Source: a virus. From it: a stretch of 23,622 bases of DNA. Made by a program: the position numbers and the translations under genes. The notes beneath the pieces are model-generated. The model made no database searches and had not been told where the DNA came from. It saw nothing but the letters and a program-made list of their open reading frames with translations. Each line of letters begins with the position of its first letter. The stretch's first letter is position 1. Of this stretch, positions 1 to 8,330 are shown piece by piece. The stretch lies in the IMG/VR virus record IMGVR_UViG_3300030117_004323, positions 1 through 23,622 of that record; one strand, 5' to 3'.

Positions 1-1650
1 GCTTCCAACTGCAACATTATAATCTGCTGTAGTATTGGCATCTAAGGCTTGAGAACCTAGGGCTGTATTCTGTGAACCAGTTGTGTTTGCTGCTAATGCA
101 CTCCTTCCAACGGCTGTATTATTACTTGCCGTTGTGTTTGCAGTTAAGGCACTATTACCGATTGCAACGTTATTACTTCCAGTAGTATTAGCATCAAGTG
201 CATTTACACCCAGTGCATTTAGAGCAGTACCAGTCGTGTTAACAAGTAAAGCATTTTTACCAACAGCAGTGTTATCTCCTCCAGTTGTGTTTGCTTTGAG
301 TGCTGCTGTTCCGATTGCCGTATTGCTTGCCCCTGTAGTATTTGCTTCTAAAGCAAGAGAACCCATACCAACATTACTAGCACCTGTTGTATTTGTTGTT
401 AATGCTCCATAACCAACAGCTGTATTTTCATTAGCTGTGGTATTAGCATCTAAAGCATTAGCACCTACGGCTACGTTAAATGTTCCAGTTGTGTTTGATA
501 GTAAAGCATCATGTCCAACAGCTGTGTTGTTATCGGCTGTAGTGTTGTTTTGTAATGCACTTCTGCCTAAAGCCGTATTTGCTCCTCCTGTTGTGTTTAA
601 AAGTAACGAACTTAGTCCAACCCCTACATTTTCTTCTCCTGTTGTGTTTGCCCCTAAAGAGTTATAACCAACAGCAGTATTAAATGATGCTGTGGTGTTT
701 GCATCTAAAGCTCTTCCACCTACAGCTACATTATTTTCTCCTGTTGTGTTTGCTCCTAAAGCATCTGAACCAACAGCAGTATTAAGACCTCCAGTTGTAT
801 TTGCATCTAATGAATTTGCACCCACTGCTACGTTTTGTGCTCCAGTTGTGTTATTTTCTAAAGTTTTATAACCTAGAGCAGTATTATCACCAGCAGTAGT
901 GTTATTAGTTAATGAATTAAATCCAAGCGAAGTATTGTAATCTCCTGTTGTATTAGCATCTAAACTTAAGGCTCCAACTGCTACGTTTCTTTCCCCAGTT
1001 GTGTTTGCCACCAATGCGTCTTTACCTATTCCTGTGTTATTGGAAGCTGTAGTATTTGCAAATAAAGCACCTTGTCCTACTGCTGTATTAGATCCTCCTG
1101 TTGTATTTTCACTTAAAGCTTGATCTCCGACAGCTACGTTTGGGCCTCCAGTTGTGTTAGCATCTAAGGCTCTAGAACCTACGGCTGTGTTGTTAGTTCC
1201 AGTTGTGTTTAAATCTAACGCATGATAACCAACTGCAGTGTTATTACTGCCAGTAGTGTTTGCAGATAAAGCTCCCTTACCAACAGCCGAGTTTTGTGCT
1301 CCAGTTGTGTTTTCTGATAATGCAACATGACCCACAGCAGTATTATCATCAGCAGTTGTATTTGCATCAAGAGAAAATGCACCTACGGCTACATTCTGCG
1401 TACCAGTTGTATTAGATAGTAAGGCATTTTTACCAAAAGCATCATTATAGTTTGCAGTTGTGTTACTTGATAAAGCATCCTTACCAACAGCGGTATTATC
1501 AATTCCAGTTGTATTTGCTGATAAAGAACCATTACCTACAGCAGTATTTGATGCTCCACTTGTGTTTGTTGTTAGTGCTGAATTGCCAATAGCAGTATTA
1601 TTTCCACCAGAAACAGAAGCATCTAAAGCACTTTCCCCAAGAACAGTGTT
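1..1650 (-). repeat. Tandem 51-bp coding repeats in the fibre gene
   Basis: Thirty-two full units of 51 bp and one partial unit lie head to tail with no indels; I translated every unit and all keep the same frame. The best-kept codons encode N-x-A-V-G at the unit start and N-T-T-G near its end. The DNA of neighbouring units varies well beyond wobble positions, so this is an old, diversified array and not a fresh satellite. It continues past the left edge. Confidence 0.92.
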
Positions 1651-1938
1651 ACCAGCAACAGAATTTGCACCTTTACCAATATTTACAGAATTTATTGTTC
1701 CATCAACAGCAAATGCCGGCCCACCAGCCAAAGTAAAAACATTTACATGAGCATTATTTGATGTATTTCTAAGCTGCATGATACTTGTAGAAGTATTTGC
1801 AAAAAATTGACTTGCGTAGTTTGTAGAAGGTGCTGATGATCCAGAATTATTACTTGAAATTGCTAATAATGCATTATTTATATCAGTTCTGACGTTGGCT
1901 CCTGTGGAGTTATCTATAACATAATCATGTTGAGCCAT
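1..1938 (-). CDS. Tail fibre with 17-residue tandem repeats (partial, 3' end outside window)
   Basis: The frame opens at ATG 1938 and stays open for 646 codons to the left edge, so the C-terminus is missing. The start follows a weak TAGG ribosome site 7 bases upstream. Residues 1-96 form a non-repetitive head beginning MAQHDYVIDN, a start I recognise from fibre proteins of uncultured marine phages; this part probably attaches to the tail tip. From residue 97 there are 32 complete 17-residue units and a partial one, pattern N-T/V-A-V-G-x-x-A/S-L-x-x-N-T-T-G-x-x. The repeats recall the beta-roll head repeats of trimeric adhesins, so a trimeric fibre shaft is inferred. It follows the J-like gene after a 42-base gap, the usual place for a host-range fibre. 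The tip and any chaperone domain lie outside the window. Fibre role is confident; receptor unknown. Confidence 0.85.
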   Translation of the reverse strand, partial: MAQHDYVIDNSTGANVRTDINNALLAISSNNSGSSAPSTNYASQFFANTSTSIMQLRNTSNNAHVNVFTLAGGPAFAVDGTINSVNIGKGANSVAGNTVLGESALDASVSGGNNTAIGNSALTTNTSGASNTAVGNGSLSANTTGIDNTAVGKDALSSNTTANYNDAFGKNALLSNTTGTQNVAVGAFSLDANTTADDNTAVGHVALSENTTGAQNSAVGKGALSANTTGSNNTAVGYHALDLNTTGTNNTAVGSRALDANTTGGPNVAVGDQALSENTTGGSNTAVGQGALFANTTASNNTGIGKDALVANTTGERNVAVGALSLDANTTGDYNTSLGFNSLTNNTTAGDNTALGYKTLENNTTGAQNVAVGANSLDANTTGGLNTAVGSDALGANTTGENNVAVGGRALDANTTASFNTAVGYNSLGANTTGEENVGVGLSSLLLNTTGGANTALGRSALQNNTTADNNTAVGHDALLSNTTGTFNVAVGANALDANTTANENTAVGYGALTTNTTGASNVGMGSLALEANTTGASNTAIGTAALKANTTGGDNTAVGKNALLVNTTGTALNALGVNALDANTTGSNNVAIGNSALTANTTASNNTAVGRSALAANTTGSQNTALGSQALDANTTADYNVAVGS

Positions 1939-1980
1939 TGTCTAACCTAATTTTTTATCTAAGTATATCCTACTTTAAAA

Positions 1981-4900
1981 TTAACTACCACGCCCAAATC
2001 CAGTAGCAGCATATTTGAAATTTCTATTTACATGACTTGAGCCATTTTTAATATCTATATTGAAGCCACTACCAGTGATAGAAGATAAAGCAAAAAAATC
2101 TCCTGATTCTGCATTTTCAATTGTTATTCCTATTGAAGGTAAAACTGAATCTGCTGCAACGCTAGTACCAGATTGACCTGTAAAAAATGTATTTGTAAAT
2201 GTTACTGACTTTTGCGAAGTTCCAGAAGCAATAAAACCACCAGTAGATGCCCCTGCATTACCAAGACTTGTTTCTGTTCTGCTTTCTAATTCGGCTGTAT
2301 AGCCTAGTTGGTCAATTTCAATACTTTGTGCGGGGTCATCAGAATCCATTTCACATCTGAATTTAAAACCACGGCCTACATAAGTACCGTTTACAAATGG
2401 GTTAAATCTTGTAAAGTTTGCTCCATAAGTACATGAAGTTCCACTTGATATTGTTGCACTTGTAGCTGAAGTAACAGTAAATGTGTTATCTGTTTTTGAT
2501 GCTATTTCATAGTTACCATCTGTGGCAGAACCAGCAGTGAAATCTATCACAACAAAATCACCGACAGAATATCCATGGGAACTCTTTGTGATTGTTATGG
2601 TTGTACCACTTTGCTCATAGGTGGCTGAAACTGACAAATCAGGATCAAGGTCAGTTGTAGCAACTAACAATAATGCACCAACATCAACCGCAGTAGCACC
2701 GTCAAAGTCTGTCCATGTATCAATATTTCCTGATCTTTTATCAATTAGATCATTTGGATAAAAACCTTGCGTAACAAAATGCCTGAGTAGTCTTAAAGGT
2801 TGTTTTCCACCTAAATCCAAAGTATTAGCAAATTCATATGAGCCACCTGTAATATCAACAGCACCTAAAAAGTCAAAATCATTAATATCATCAAAATCTG
2901 TCACATCATCTAATAATTCAAGAGAACCAAGAACAAGGCCATTTACTTCATCACTGAAAAAACAATCTACTTTTGCACCAGCAAAGGGTGTTGCATCTAA
3001 ATCTTCTCTATCAACAAGAACAGAAAGTTTTGGAAAAGGGTCAGGGCTGTTAACTATTACAGAAGCTTCCCCAGAACTTAGCCTGCCACCATCATCTCTA
3101 AATTTTAAAATATATTCACCTGAAACAATATTTGGAACAATAGTTTCACTGATGCTACCCGGAAGAGCAGGAACTACATCAACGCTGTTTGTAAAAGTAC
3201 CAGTACCATCTGTCAGGTTTGATGATCTGACTACCACGTTTCCACCATGAATTACATCAACATCTGTGGATTTATCAAAACGTAATCTCACAAACTGATC
3301 TGATATTGGTTCGATGCGTAAATTCTGCACATCTGCTGGCAGGGCTGTTTTACCAATTGTTGTGATCGATGTTGTTGCTGGATTTGTGCTTGGTTTTCCT
3401 AATGCGTTATAACTGAACACTCTGATTTCATAAGTTCCATTTTTTGTTTCAAAAATAGTGAAGTCTGGCCTTGTAATTCTTTCTGATATAAAGTTTTCAT
3501 TCTCAAATCTATATTGCACCATGTATTCAGTAACACCGAGCACAGGCTGCCATTGAATAAACAGTTTTGATACGGCACGGTTGTTGAGTACGACAATCTG
3601 CTCTGAACTCGACAAGTTACTTGGGGAAGGTTTTAGTTCTGTGAGTGTTGTTATTGTTCTTGCTGCTAATGCCGTACCATCTTCAACATTTGAATATTTA
3701 GATGAATTATGAGCAACGGCTGTGATTTGATAGGCAAGTTGACCTACTTCTGTTACACCAATCACCCTAAAAGTCTGAAGTTGAACTGTTGTATTTTCTA
3801 TTACCCAAACACTGTTTGATGGTGGAGTTGATGAAAATGCAGAAGATACTGTTATTGTTGTTCCTGATATTGTGTCTATTGTTTTTGTTTCAAGTGTGCC
3901 ATCTGCAAGTATTACTGATAATGTCGCAGAACCTGTTGTTGCCAAATCTGTATTATTTTCATCATCAACAATTATCTGTGTTGTAGATACTCCTGTTTTT
4001 ATACGACCACCTCTTCGCACCCCTGCCCTTAAAGGATCAGCAATATTTATAACAGCACCCGGTCTGACAATAGTTCCAGATTCAAGGGAAGTCGTAAAGG
4101 AAACAACTTCAGCTTCATTTGATTGTGTGTATAGAAACCATTTACCAAGTCGTGAAGCCTGACCTCTTGATGTTGTGGCAAAACCTCTTAAATTTTTTGT
4201 AACGACCCCATACTTTGCCTGTAATGCAGTATCTTCAACGGTTTCATAATCTATTTCTTGAGTTTCATTATTAAAATATGCAACATTAACAACTGTCACT
4301 TTTGAATTTCTTGCTGAATTAGTATATGAAAACCCCTGTTCTGTAACATTTGAAAGGTTAAATAAATAACTTGGATCAGTTGGTCTGTCCTGTGTAATTA
4401 ATATTGTGCCAGCCGAATAGAAAGGCATAACACGCATCACAGAACATAAATCATTGATAAGGTTATATGCTTGTTTCTGATTTTGTATCACTACGTTACA
4501 GCTAAATCTTGGTTCTGTTCCTCCAAATCCATCATCTACCTGTTCTGCACAATAAACAGAAGCTGAATAAAAACTAAAAACATCTAACTGTGTTGTATCT
4601 ATCTGATCACCAAATCCTTTGGATGTTGTTAATAAATCATATAAAATCCATGCTGGATCGTTTGTAAATTCTTTTAAAGTAACTGAAACATCTCCGCTAT
4701 TTGTTGCACTTTCGGCGGCTGTAACTGTAAACGTGTTTACATCTGCACTAGTTGCTATCGCAAAATCTCCATTAATAGCAGAGCCAGATGTATAGTCAAT
4801 ACTTACAATATCACCAATCGCAAGGCCATGATTCGAAATAGTTATTGTGACAGTAGTGTCTGATTGTGAGTAAGTACCTGTGTCAGTTTTAAAACTGCCG

Positions 4901-5775
4901 TTGAAAGTACCTGAGTAAGAAATAGAGCCATCAGATTGAACCGTTCCATTATGTGGGATTTTTATTTTTGTTCCACGGACTTTATACATCCGTTTTGGAA
5001 TAGTGGGAAAGGTCTGTGCATCAAATCTAATTGCAACATGAGCCGAGTTTGCATATGCTCTTTGTTCATTTATTATTTCTGTAAACGATGACCAAAATGA
5101 ACTATTTTGCAAAGTTGTTTCTGTACTGTCATCCGTTGTTCTGTTCACTCTGATCGTTACAGGAAAAGAAGTGCCAGATGCAAAATTAATTTTATAGTCT
5201 CTAAAATATGTGCTGGCAGTTCTTCCTTTTACAGTATCAGTTATAACAGTTGTTGTTGTTCCATCATTTTCAATAGTTTGAATATTTATTGCAACTTCCG
5301 CACCATTTATATCACCATCATCTTCAAATTTTTGCAGAGATGGAAAACCAAGAGTGACCCTAACGGCATTAACAGAAGTATTTGTAATTGATCTTGATAC
5401 AGGACTTGCTTTTGTTACAGCAACACTGACACTCGTTTCAGTTTCTATTTCAGAAATACCCTGTATTGCAGTTTGACTAGGAGTGCCAAATCTAGGTTCA
5501 AAAGAAATATTAGGAAAATTAAAATCAGTATCTGCTGGACTTGTATTGCTTGCCGTTGATTGTAAAACTTGAGTGCCATTTAAAAATACATCTTTCAAAG
5601 CTGCATTGTTGTAAGCAGTTGTTCCCTGAGTAAGGCCAGCAGCACTTGGGAAACCTTCGATAACACCAGATCCAAGAAGTTCAACTAATGTCTGAAATTG
5701 TTTTGACGCAAGAACATCACCTGTAACTGCTGGATCAGTGAGCCTTGTATTTTCATCAAAAGCTGGAATTGTCAT
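1981..5775 (-). CDS. J: Tail tip / host specificity protein, lambda gpJ family
   Basis: A 1264-residue protein forming the central tail tip. The stretch from about residue 270 to 570 follows lambda gpJ closely as I remember it, including DDGFGGTEPR, the QDRP motif and TSRGQA. Fibronectin-III-like beta segments follow at about 700-880 (LFIQWQPVLGVTEYMVQYRF). Two copies of a ~70-residue beta-rich domain interrupt it: at about residues 296-367, exactly between the gpJ segments YSGTFNGSFK and DPAWILYDLLT, and at about 1047-1117, between VATTDLDPD and FNPFVNGTYVGRGFKF. The C-terminal 100 residues are Ser/Thr/Gly-rich. Its ATG overlaps the stop of gene I (TAATG), with GAGG 10 bases upstream. It is somewhat longer than lambda J, mainly through the insertions. 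The fibre gene follows, so receptor contact may be shared. Confidence 0.93.
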   Translation of the reverse strand: MTIPAFDENTRLTDPAVTGDVLASKQFQTLVELLGSGVIEGFPSAAGLTQGTTAYNNAALKDVFLNGTQVLQSTASNTSPADTDFNFPNISFEPRFGTPSQTAIQGISEIETETSVSVAVTKASPVSRSITNTSVNAVRVTLGFPSLQKFEDDGDINGAEVAINIQTIENDGTTTTVITDTVKGRTASTYFRDYKINFASGTSFPVTIRVNRTTDDSTETTLQNSSFWSSFTEIINEQRAYANSAHVAIRFDAQTFPTIPKRMYKVRGTKIKIPHNGTVQSDGSISYSGTFNGSFKTDTGTYSQSDTTVTITISNHGLAIGDIVSIDYTSGSAINGDFAIATSADVNTFTVTAAESATNSGDVSVTLKEFTNDPAWILYDLLTTSKGFGDQIDTTQLDVFSFYSASVYCAEQVDDGFGGTEPRFSCNVVIQNQKQAYNLINDLCSVMRVMPFYSAGTILITQDRPTDPSYLFNLSNVTEQGFSYTNSARNSKVTVVNVAYFNNETQEIDYETVEDTALQAKYGVVTKNLRGFATTSRGQASRLGKWFLYTQSNEAEVVSFTTSLESGTIVRPGAVINIADPLRAGVRRGGRIKTGVSTTQIIVDDENNTDLATTGSATLSVILADGTLETKTIDTISGTTITVSSAFSSTPPSNSVWVIENTTVQLQTFRVIGVTEVGQLAYQITAVAHNSSKYSNVEDGTALAARTITTLTELKPSPSNLSSSEQIVVLNNRAVSKLFIQWQPVLGVTEYMVQYRFENENFISERITRPDFTIFETKNGTYEIRVFSYNALGKPSTNPATTSITTIGKTALPADVQNLRIEPISDQFVRLRFDKSTDVDVIHGGNVVVRSSNLTDGTGTFTNSVDVVPALPGSISETIVPNIVSGEYILKFRDDGGRLSSGEASVIVNSPDPFPKLSVLVDREDLDATPFAGAKVDCFFSDEVNGLVLGSLELLDDVTDFDDINDFDFLGAVDITGGSYEFANTLDLGGKQPLRLLRHFVTQGFYPNDLIDKRSGNIDTWTDFDGATAVDVGALLLVATTDLDPDLSVSATYEQSGTTITITKSSHGYSVGDFVVIDFTAGSATDGNYEIASKTDNTFTVTSATSATISSGTSCTYGANFTRFNPFVNGTYVGRGFKFRCEMDSDDPAQSIEIDQLGYTAELESRTETSLGNAGASTGGFIASGTSQKSVTFTNTFFTGQSGTSVAADSVLPSIGITIENAESGDFFALSSITGSGFNIDIKNGSSHVNRNFKYAATGFGRGS
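2425..2635 (-). repeat. Inserted ~70-aa beta-rich domain, copy J2
   Basis: This encodes residues ~1047-1117 of the J-like protein. It shares the landmarks of the other copies in diverged form: YEQSGTTITIT, SHGYSVGDFVVIDFTAGSA, DGNYEIAS, NTFTVTSA. It interrupts the C-terminal region between VATTDLDPD and FTRFNPFVNG. It is clearly less similar to copies J1 and M than those are to each other. Confidence 0.75.
4674..4886 (-). repeat. Inserted ~70-aa beta-rich domain, copy J1
   Basis: This encodes residues ~296-367 of the J-like protein. Landmarks in order are TGTYSQS, TTVTITI, NHGLAIGD, IDYTSGS, GDFAIAT, NTFTVTAA and VSVTL. By hand alignment about three quarters of positions match the copy in gene M (7853-8076), and parts of the DNA also match. 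Remembered lambda J has the flanking segments adjacent, with no equivalent domain, so this is a clean insertion. Confidence 0.8.
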
Positions 5776-6488
5776 TATGTAGTTCCCTCTAGCTGTACTG
5801 TATCAACCCCAGAACTGATGACTACTGAACCAGTGAAAACCTCACCATAAATTATCGGGACACTTACCCCAGACACACTGACGTTCTGGATGCCTGAAAA
5901 CGAATAAGAGTTTGCCATTTGTGGATCTAATGCGCCATCAGGTTCGGAAGCTCCAAAGCCACTAGCAGCAGCACTGGAAGATTCAAAAGGGGCAGGGGTT
6001 GGAGCTAATAATGAAGTGACACCACTTATTGCTAAATCAGTAGAAACAGCACTGGCAACAGCTCCGACAACAGGAATTGTAGGAATAAAATTAGCAACAG
6101 TACTTACTGCCCCAGCAACAGTTCCTACAGCACCTATAGCTGCTGATGTTATACCTCCTACAACAGGAATAGCTGAAGCAGCAGTAGCTACAGCCGCAGC
6201 ACCAGATGAGAAAGCACCAAAAATAGCTCCGATAGCACCAAATGATCCTGTTGCAATAGGTATTATCTGAATATCACCTCGGCCTTTCATTGATAAAAAA
6301 TCCAAAGAAACATCCATATTATTCATTTTTATCTTGTAATATTGTTCACTCATATGAGTTTCAACCTCTGGAAAATTACACAACAAAAAACGAATCGCCT
6401 CTGCCGGACTTGAAACGGCTGCCTCAAAATACGATGAACCGAGGAATTTTCTTAATCTTCCATATACTTTTATTCTTTTAAGTTTCAT
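5775..6488 (-). CDS. I: Tail tip assembly protein, lambda gpI family
   Basis: A 237-residue protein. Residues 1-80 form a ubiquitin/ThiS-like alpha-beta start (MKLKRIKVYGRLRKFLG) typical of lambda gpI. Residues about 80-165 are a long Ala/Gly/Val/Ile-rich stretch that could be membrane-active. The last 40 residues (NVSVSGVSVPIIYGEVFTG) match the conserved end of the family. In lambda, I acts with K, L and J to build the tail-tip initiator and is not found in the mature tail. The ATG overlaps the end of gene K by 11 bases and has AAGG 9 bases upstream; the stop overlaps the ATG of J. Order K-I-J is the lambda order. Family confident; role of the hydrophobic segment is inference. Confidence 0.87.
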   Translation of the reverse strand: MKLKRIKVYGRLRKFLGSSYFEAAVSSPAEAIRFLLCNFPEVETHMSEQYYKIKMNNMDVSLDFLSMKGRGDIQIIPIATGSFGAIGAIFGAFSSGAAAVATAASAIPVVGGITSAAIGAVGTVAGAVSTVANFIPTIPVVGAVASAVSTDLAISGVTSLLAPTPAPFESSSAAASGFGASEPDGALDPQMANSYSFSGIQNVSVSGVSVPIIYGEVFTGSVVISSGVDTVQLEGTT

Positions 6489-7179
6489 ATCTATATACCT
6501 TTTTTGTGGCTTGTATATATTTTAAATCATATATTTCTCTACAACTTAATTGTTTTATATTATGGTGTAATATTGTTTGATCTCCAATATATAAAGCTAC
6601 ATGGTTAAGTTTGTCATAGATTCCCTGCATTAATAAAACATCATTTACTTGAATATCATCATGCACTTTTTTAAAACCTGATTCTGTTAAAATTTTTTCA
6701 AAATATGGATTATTTGCAAAAGTTCGCAAATCTTTTGGTCTATAACATCCTCTTAAAATTATATTTAAATTTTCTTTGAAATAGTCTGTGATCAAACTCC
6801 AACAATCATGTTTTCCCCAAATCCAAGTTCTACCAATTAGGTTTGGTGTTTTCCATCCACTAGGCTTAAAAGAAAACCACTCCTTCATCCTTACGCTGTA
6901 AATATGTGAAGGTAAATCTAAATGTTCGCAACTTGCTTTATCATTATCAGATGGTTGCGGTGGATCATAAGGATGTGAATGAACAATCCCGATTATCTCT
7001 CCTGTATCTTCACATTCTGCCCAATCGTCAGGATCAATTACAAAATATTCAAAGCCAGATTCTGCAATATTTTTACAAGGCCAGTAGGTTTCTTTTCCCT
7101 TTATAACTGCAAGCAATCCACAGGACTCTTTTGGCATAGATTCTTCAGCGTGTTTTGTAGCATCAATTTTCCAAGTCAT
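6478..7179 (-). CDS. K: Tail assembly protein, JAMM peptidase plus NlpC/P60, lambda gpK family
   Basis: A 233-residue two-domain enzyme. The N-terminal JAMM/MPN metallopeptidase domain shows E18 (KESCG), H67-S-H69-P and S77-x-x-D80, so the metal-binding set looks complete. The C-terminal NlpC/P60 cysteine peptidase domain shows H124-D-C126-W with the likely nucleophile C126 and H193 in NHVALYIGD. In the lambda family K is a tail-tip component; NlpC/P60 activity is thought to cut peptidoglycan at entry, and JAMM domains cut isopeptide-type bonds. Its ATG overlaps the stop of gene L (ATGA). Nothing is missing or shifted. Substrates are not visible from the sequence. Confidence 0.92.
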   Translation of the reverse strand: MTWKIDATKHAEESMPKESCGLLAVIKGKETYWPCKNIAESGFEYFVIDPDDWAECEDTGEIIGIVHSHPYDPPQPSDNDKASCEHLDLPSHIYSVRMKEWFSFKPSGWKTPNLIGRTWIWGKHDCWSLITDYFKENLNIILRGCYRPKDLRTFANNPYFEKILTESGFKKVHDDIQVNDVLLMQGIYDKLNHVALYIGDQTILHHNIKQLSCREIYDLKYIQATKKVYRYET

Positions 7180-7754
7180 GCGTTTACAAAAGTACCTACC
7201 CCGGGGAAATCTTTTCTTGTAACCTGTCTTTTTGGCGCACGAACTCCCTGTAAATCAAGGGCTGAAACAAGTTCAAACTGTACAATATCTCTATTTTCTA
7301 TAATTTTTCTATTTATAAAATAAATTTCCTGTGGTAGTTCTGCCGTGCTGTCTGGTGTGCCGAAAGGATTTTGATTTGAAGGAAAGTTTGCAGCATCTAA
7401 AAACTGGCTGAGAGTGCGTATGCGAACAAATTTTGCACCTTGTAGATCATTAAATGGTGTTGTGGCATTAACTGTTGCCATTAATGCTGTAATTGTTCCC
7501 AATATATTAGAAACTGTTATTATCGGTCTTGGTAACGTCCCACGGCCAGAATATTCAAAACCTTCAGCTTGTATTGGGAATTTATCATAAGTATTACCTT
7601 GCCATATTATTGAAGCATTACTGTTCATTCCAACTCCCGAATGAAACCTTGAAACATCTGTGGAGCCATGTAATGCAGATACTAAAGTCAAAGTATAAAG
7701 TTCAATAACAGATTTGTTTGTTAGTGCCTGTAATTCTGCTGTAGGTAATCCCAT
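7176..7754 (-). CDS. L: Minor tail protein L, lacking the C-terminal cysteine domain
   Basis: A 192-residue protein with the lambda gpL N-terminal domain: IIWQGNTYDKFPIQAEGFEYSG is followed by LPRPIITVSN and, further on, FLDAANF, each with a clear lambda counterpart as remembered. Family members usually continue, after the P-x-R-x-V segment, into a cysteine-rich Fe-S-binding domain. Here the protein stops 16 residues after PKRQV, and it contains no cysteine at all. Its end overlaps the ATG of K by ATGA, and its ATG overlaps the stop of M (TAATG), so the shortened form is built into the operon. L forms part of the tail-tip ring around J. Whether another protein replaces the missing domain cannot be seen. 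Confidence 0.85.
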   Translation of the reverse strand: MGLPTAELQALTNKSVIELYTLTLVSALHGSTDVSRFHSGVGMNSNASIIWQGNTYDKFPIQAEGFEYSGRGTLPRPIITVSNILGTITALMATVNATTPFNDLQGAKFVRIRTLSQFLDAANFPSNQNPFGTPDSTAELPQEIYFINRKIIENRDIVQFELVSALDLQGVRAPKRQVTRKDFPGVGTFVNA

Positions 7755-8329
7755 TACGGTTCAAATACCTCCCTGAAAGTGCAGTTTAATATTGCTCTGT
7801 TGTTATATGGAATTGTTTTAGTCCATGATTGACAAACATATTTACCAGCCCCTGATAAAGTTACAGAAACAGTACCACTATCAGTTGCGGAAGAAGCCGC
7901 TGTTACAGTTAATGTATTTTGATCAACAGCCGTAGCTATTGCAAAGTCGCCATCTGTAGGAGAACCACTTGCGGTTGAAGTATAGTCAATTGTTATAACA
8001 TCACCAATAGCAAGACCATGATTCGTTATTGTAATTGTGACAGTTGTTCCGCTCTGGGAATAAGTACCTGTTTTTGTACCGCCTTCGGCTGGTGGGGTAA
8101 ATGTAAAACTTGCCTGATCATTTACACGACTTCTTAAAAAAGCCTCTATGATGTCAGATTCTTCTTCTGAAACGTTAAAAGTTAAATCATATATTTTTGG
8201 GTCTTGTGTAAGTGGAAGGCCAAACAATGCTCTAAATTCATAACCATCACCAAGTCTTGTCGATCTGATTCTCGGTGCGCTTGTTTTTCTCATGCCATAA
8301 GTAGGCTGAATAGAAGGAAAAGTTGCCAT
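7754..8329 (-). CDS. M: Minor tail protein M with an inserted beta-rich domain
   Basis: A 191-residue protein; lambda gpM has about 110. Residues 1-83 (RLGDGYEFRA, then YDLTFNVSEEESDIIEAFL and FTFTPP) and 161-191 (YVCQSWTKT, CTFREVFEP) together make one normal gpM. Between TPP and KYVCQSW sits a ~74-residue domain also found twice in the J-like protein. Removing it would restore a lambda-sized protein. M joins the end of the tape measure to the tail tip. A good ribosome site (GAGG, 5 bases before ATG) lies at the end of the tape-measure gene, and the stop overlaps the ATG of L. Family assignment is firm; the function of the insert is unknown. Confidence 0.88.
   Translation of the reverse strand: MATFPSIQPTYGMRKTSAPRIRSTRLGDGYEFRALFGLPLTQDPKIYDLTFNVSEEESDIIEAFLRSRVNDQASFTFTPPAEGGTKTGTYSQSGTTVTITITNHGLAIGDVITIDYTSTASGSPTDGDFAIATAVDQNTLTVTAASSATDSGTVSVTLSGAGKYVCQSWTKTIPYNNRAILNCTFREVFEP
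7853..8076 (-). repeat. Inserted ~70-aa beta-rich domain, copy M
   Basis: This encodes residues ~85-159 of gpM. Landmarks are TGTYSQSGTTVTITI, NHGLAIGD, IDYTST, DGDFAIAT, NTLTVTAA and VSVTL. It is closest to copy J1, with a three-residue extension after IDYTS. It splits gpM between FTFTPP and KYVCQSW. Confidence 0.82.
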
Positions 8330-8330
8330 G

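Noticed and set aside
1-1650. Regular repeat array resembling CRISPR
   Set aside because: Units abut with no unique spacers, have a codon-true 51-bp period and encode a conserved protein pattern.
83-1750. Open frames on the plus strand with repeated V-V-F-x-x-K-A-L-x-P-T-A-V-L patterns
   Set aside because: They are the antisense shadow of the 51-bp fibre repeats. The minus frame is continuous, matches a known fibre N-terminus and repeat family, and has a ribosome site.
3399-3596. Small minus-strand frame inside J, and similar plus-strand frames across the structural genes
   Set aside because: They lie inside well-identified genes in other frames, without ribosome sites, and their composition fits antisense or shifted reading.
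4674-4886. Insertion in J considered as an intein
   Set aside because: There is no N-terminal Cys/Ser splice residue, no HN/Cys C-terminal junction and no homing endonuclease; ~70 residues is too short and the same domain occurs in M.
1-5775. Diversity-generating retroelement acting on J or the fibre
   Set aside because: No reverse transcriptase and no template/variable repeat pair with adenine-biased differences is visible in the window.
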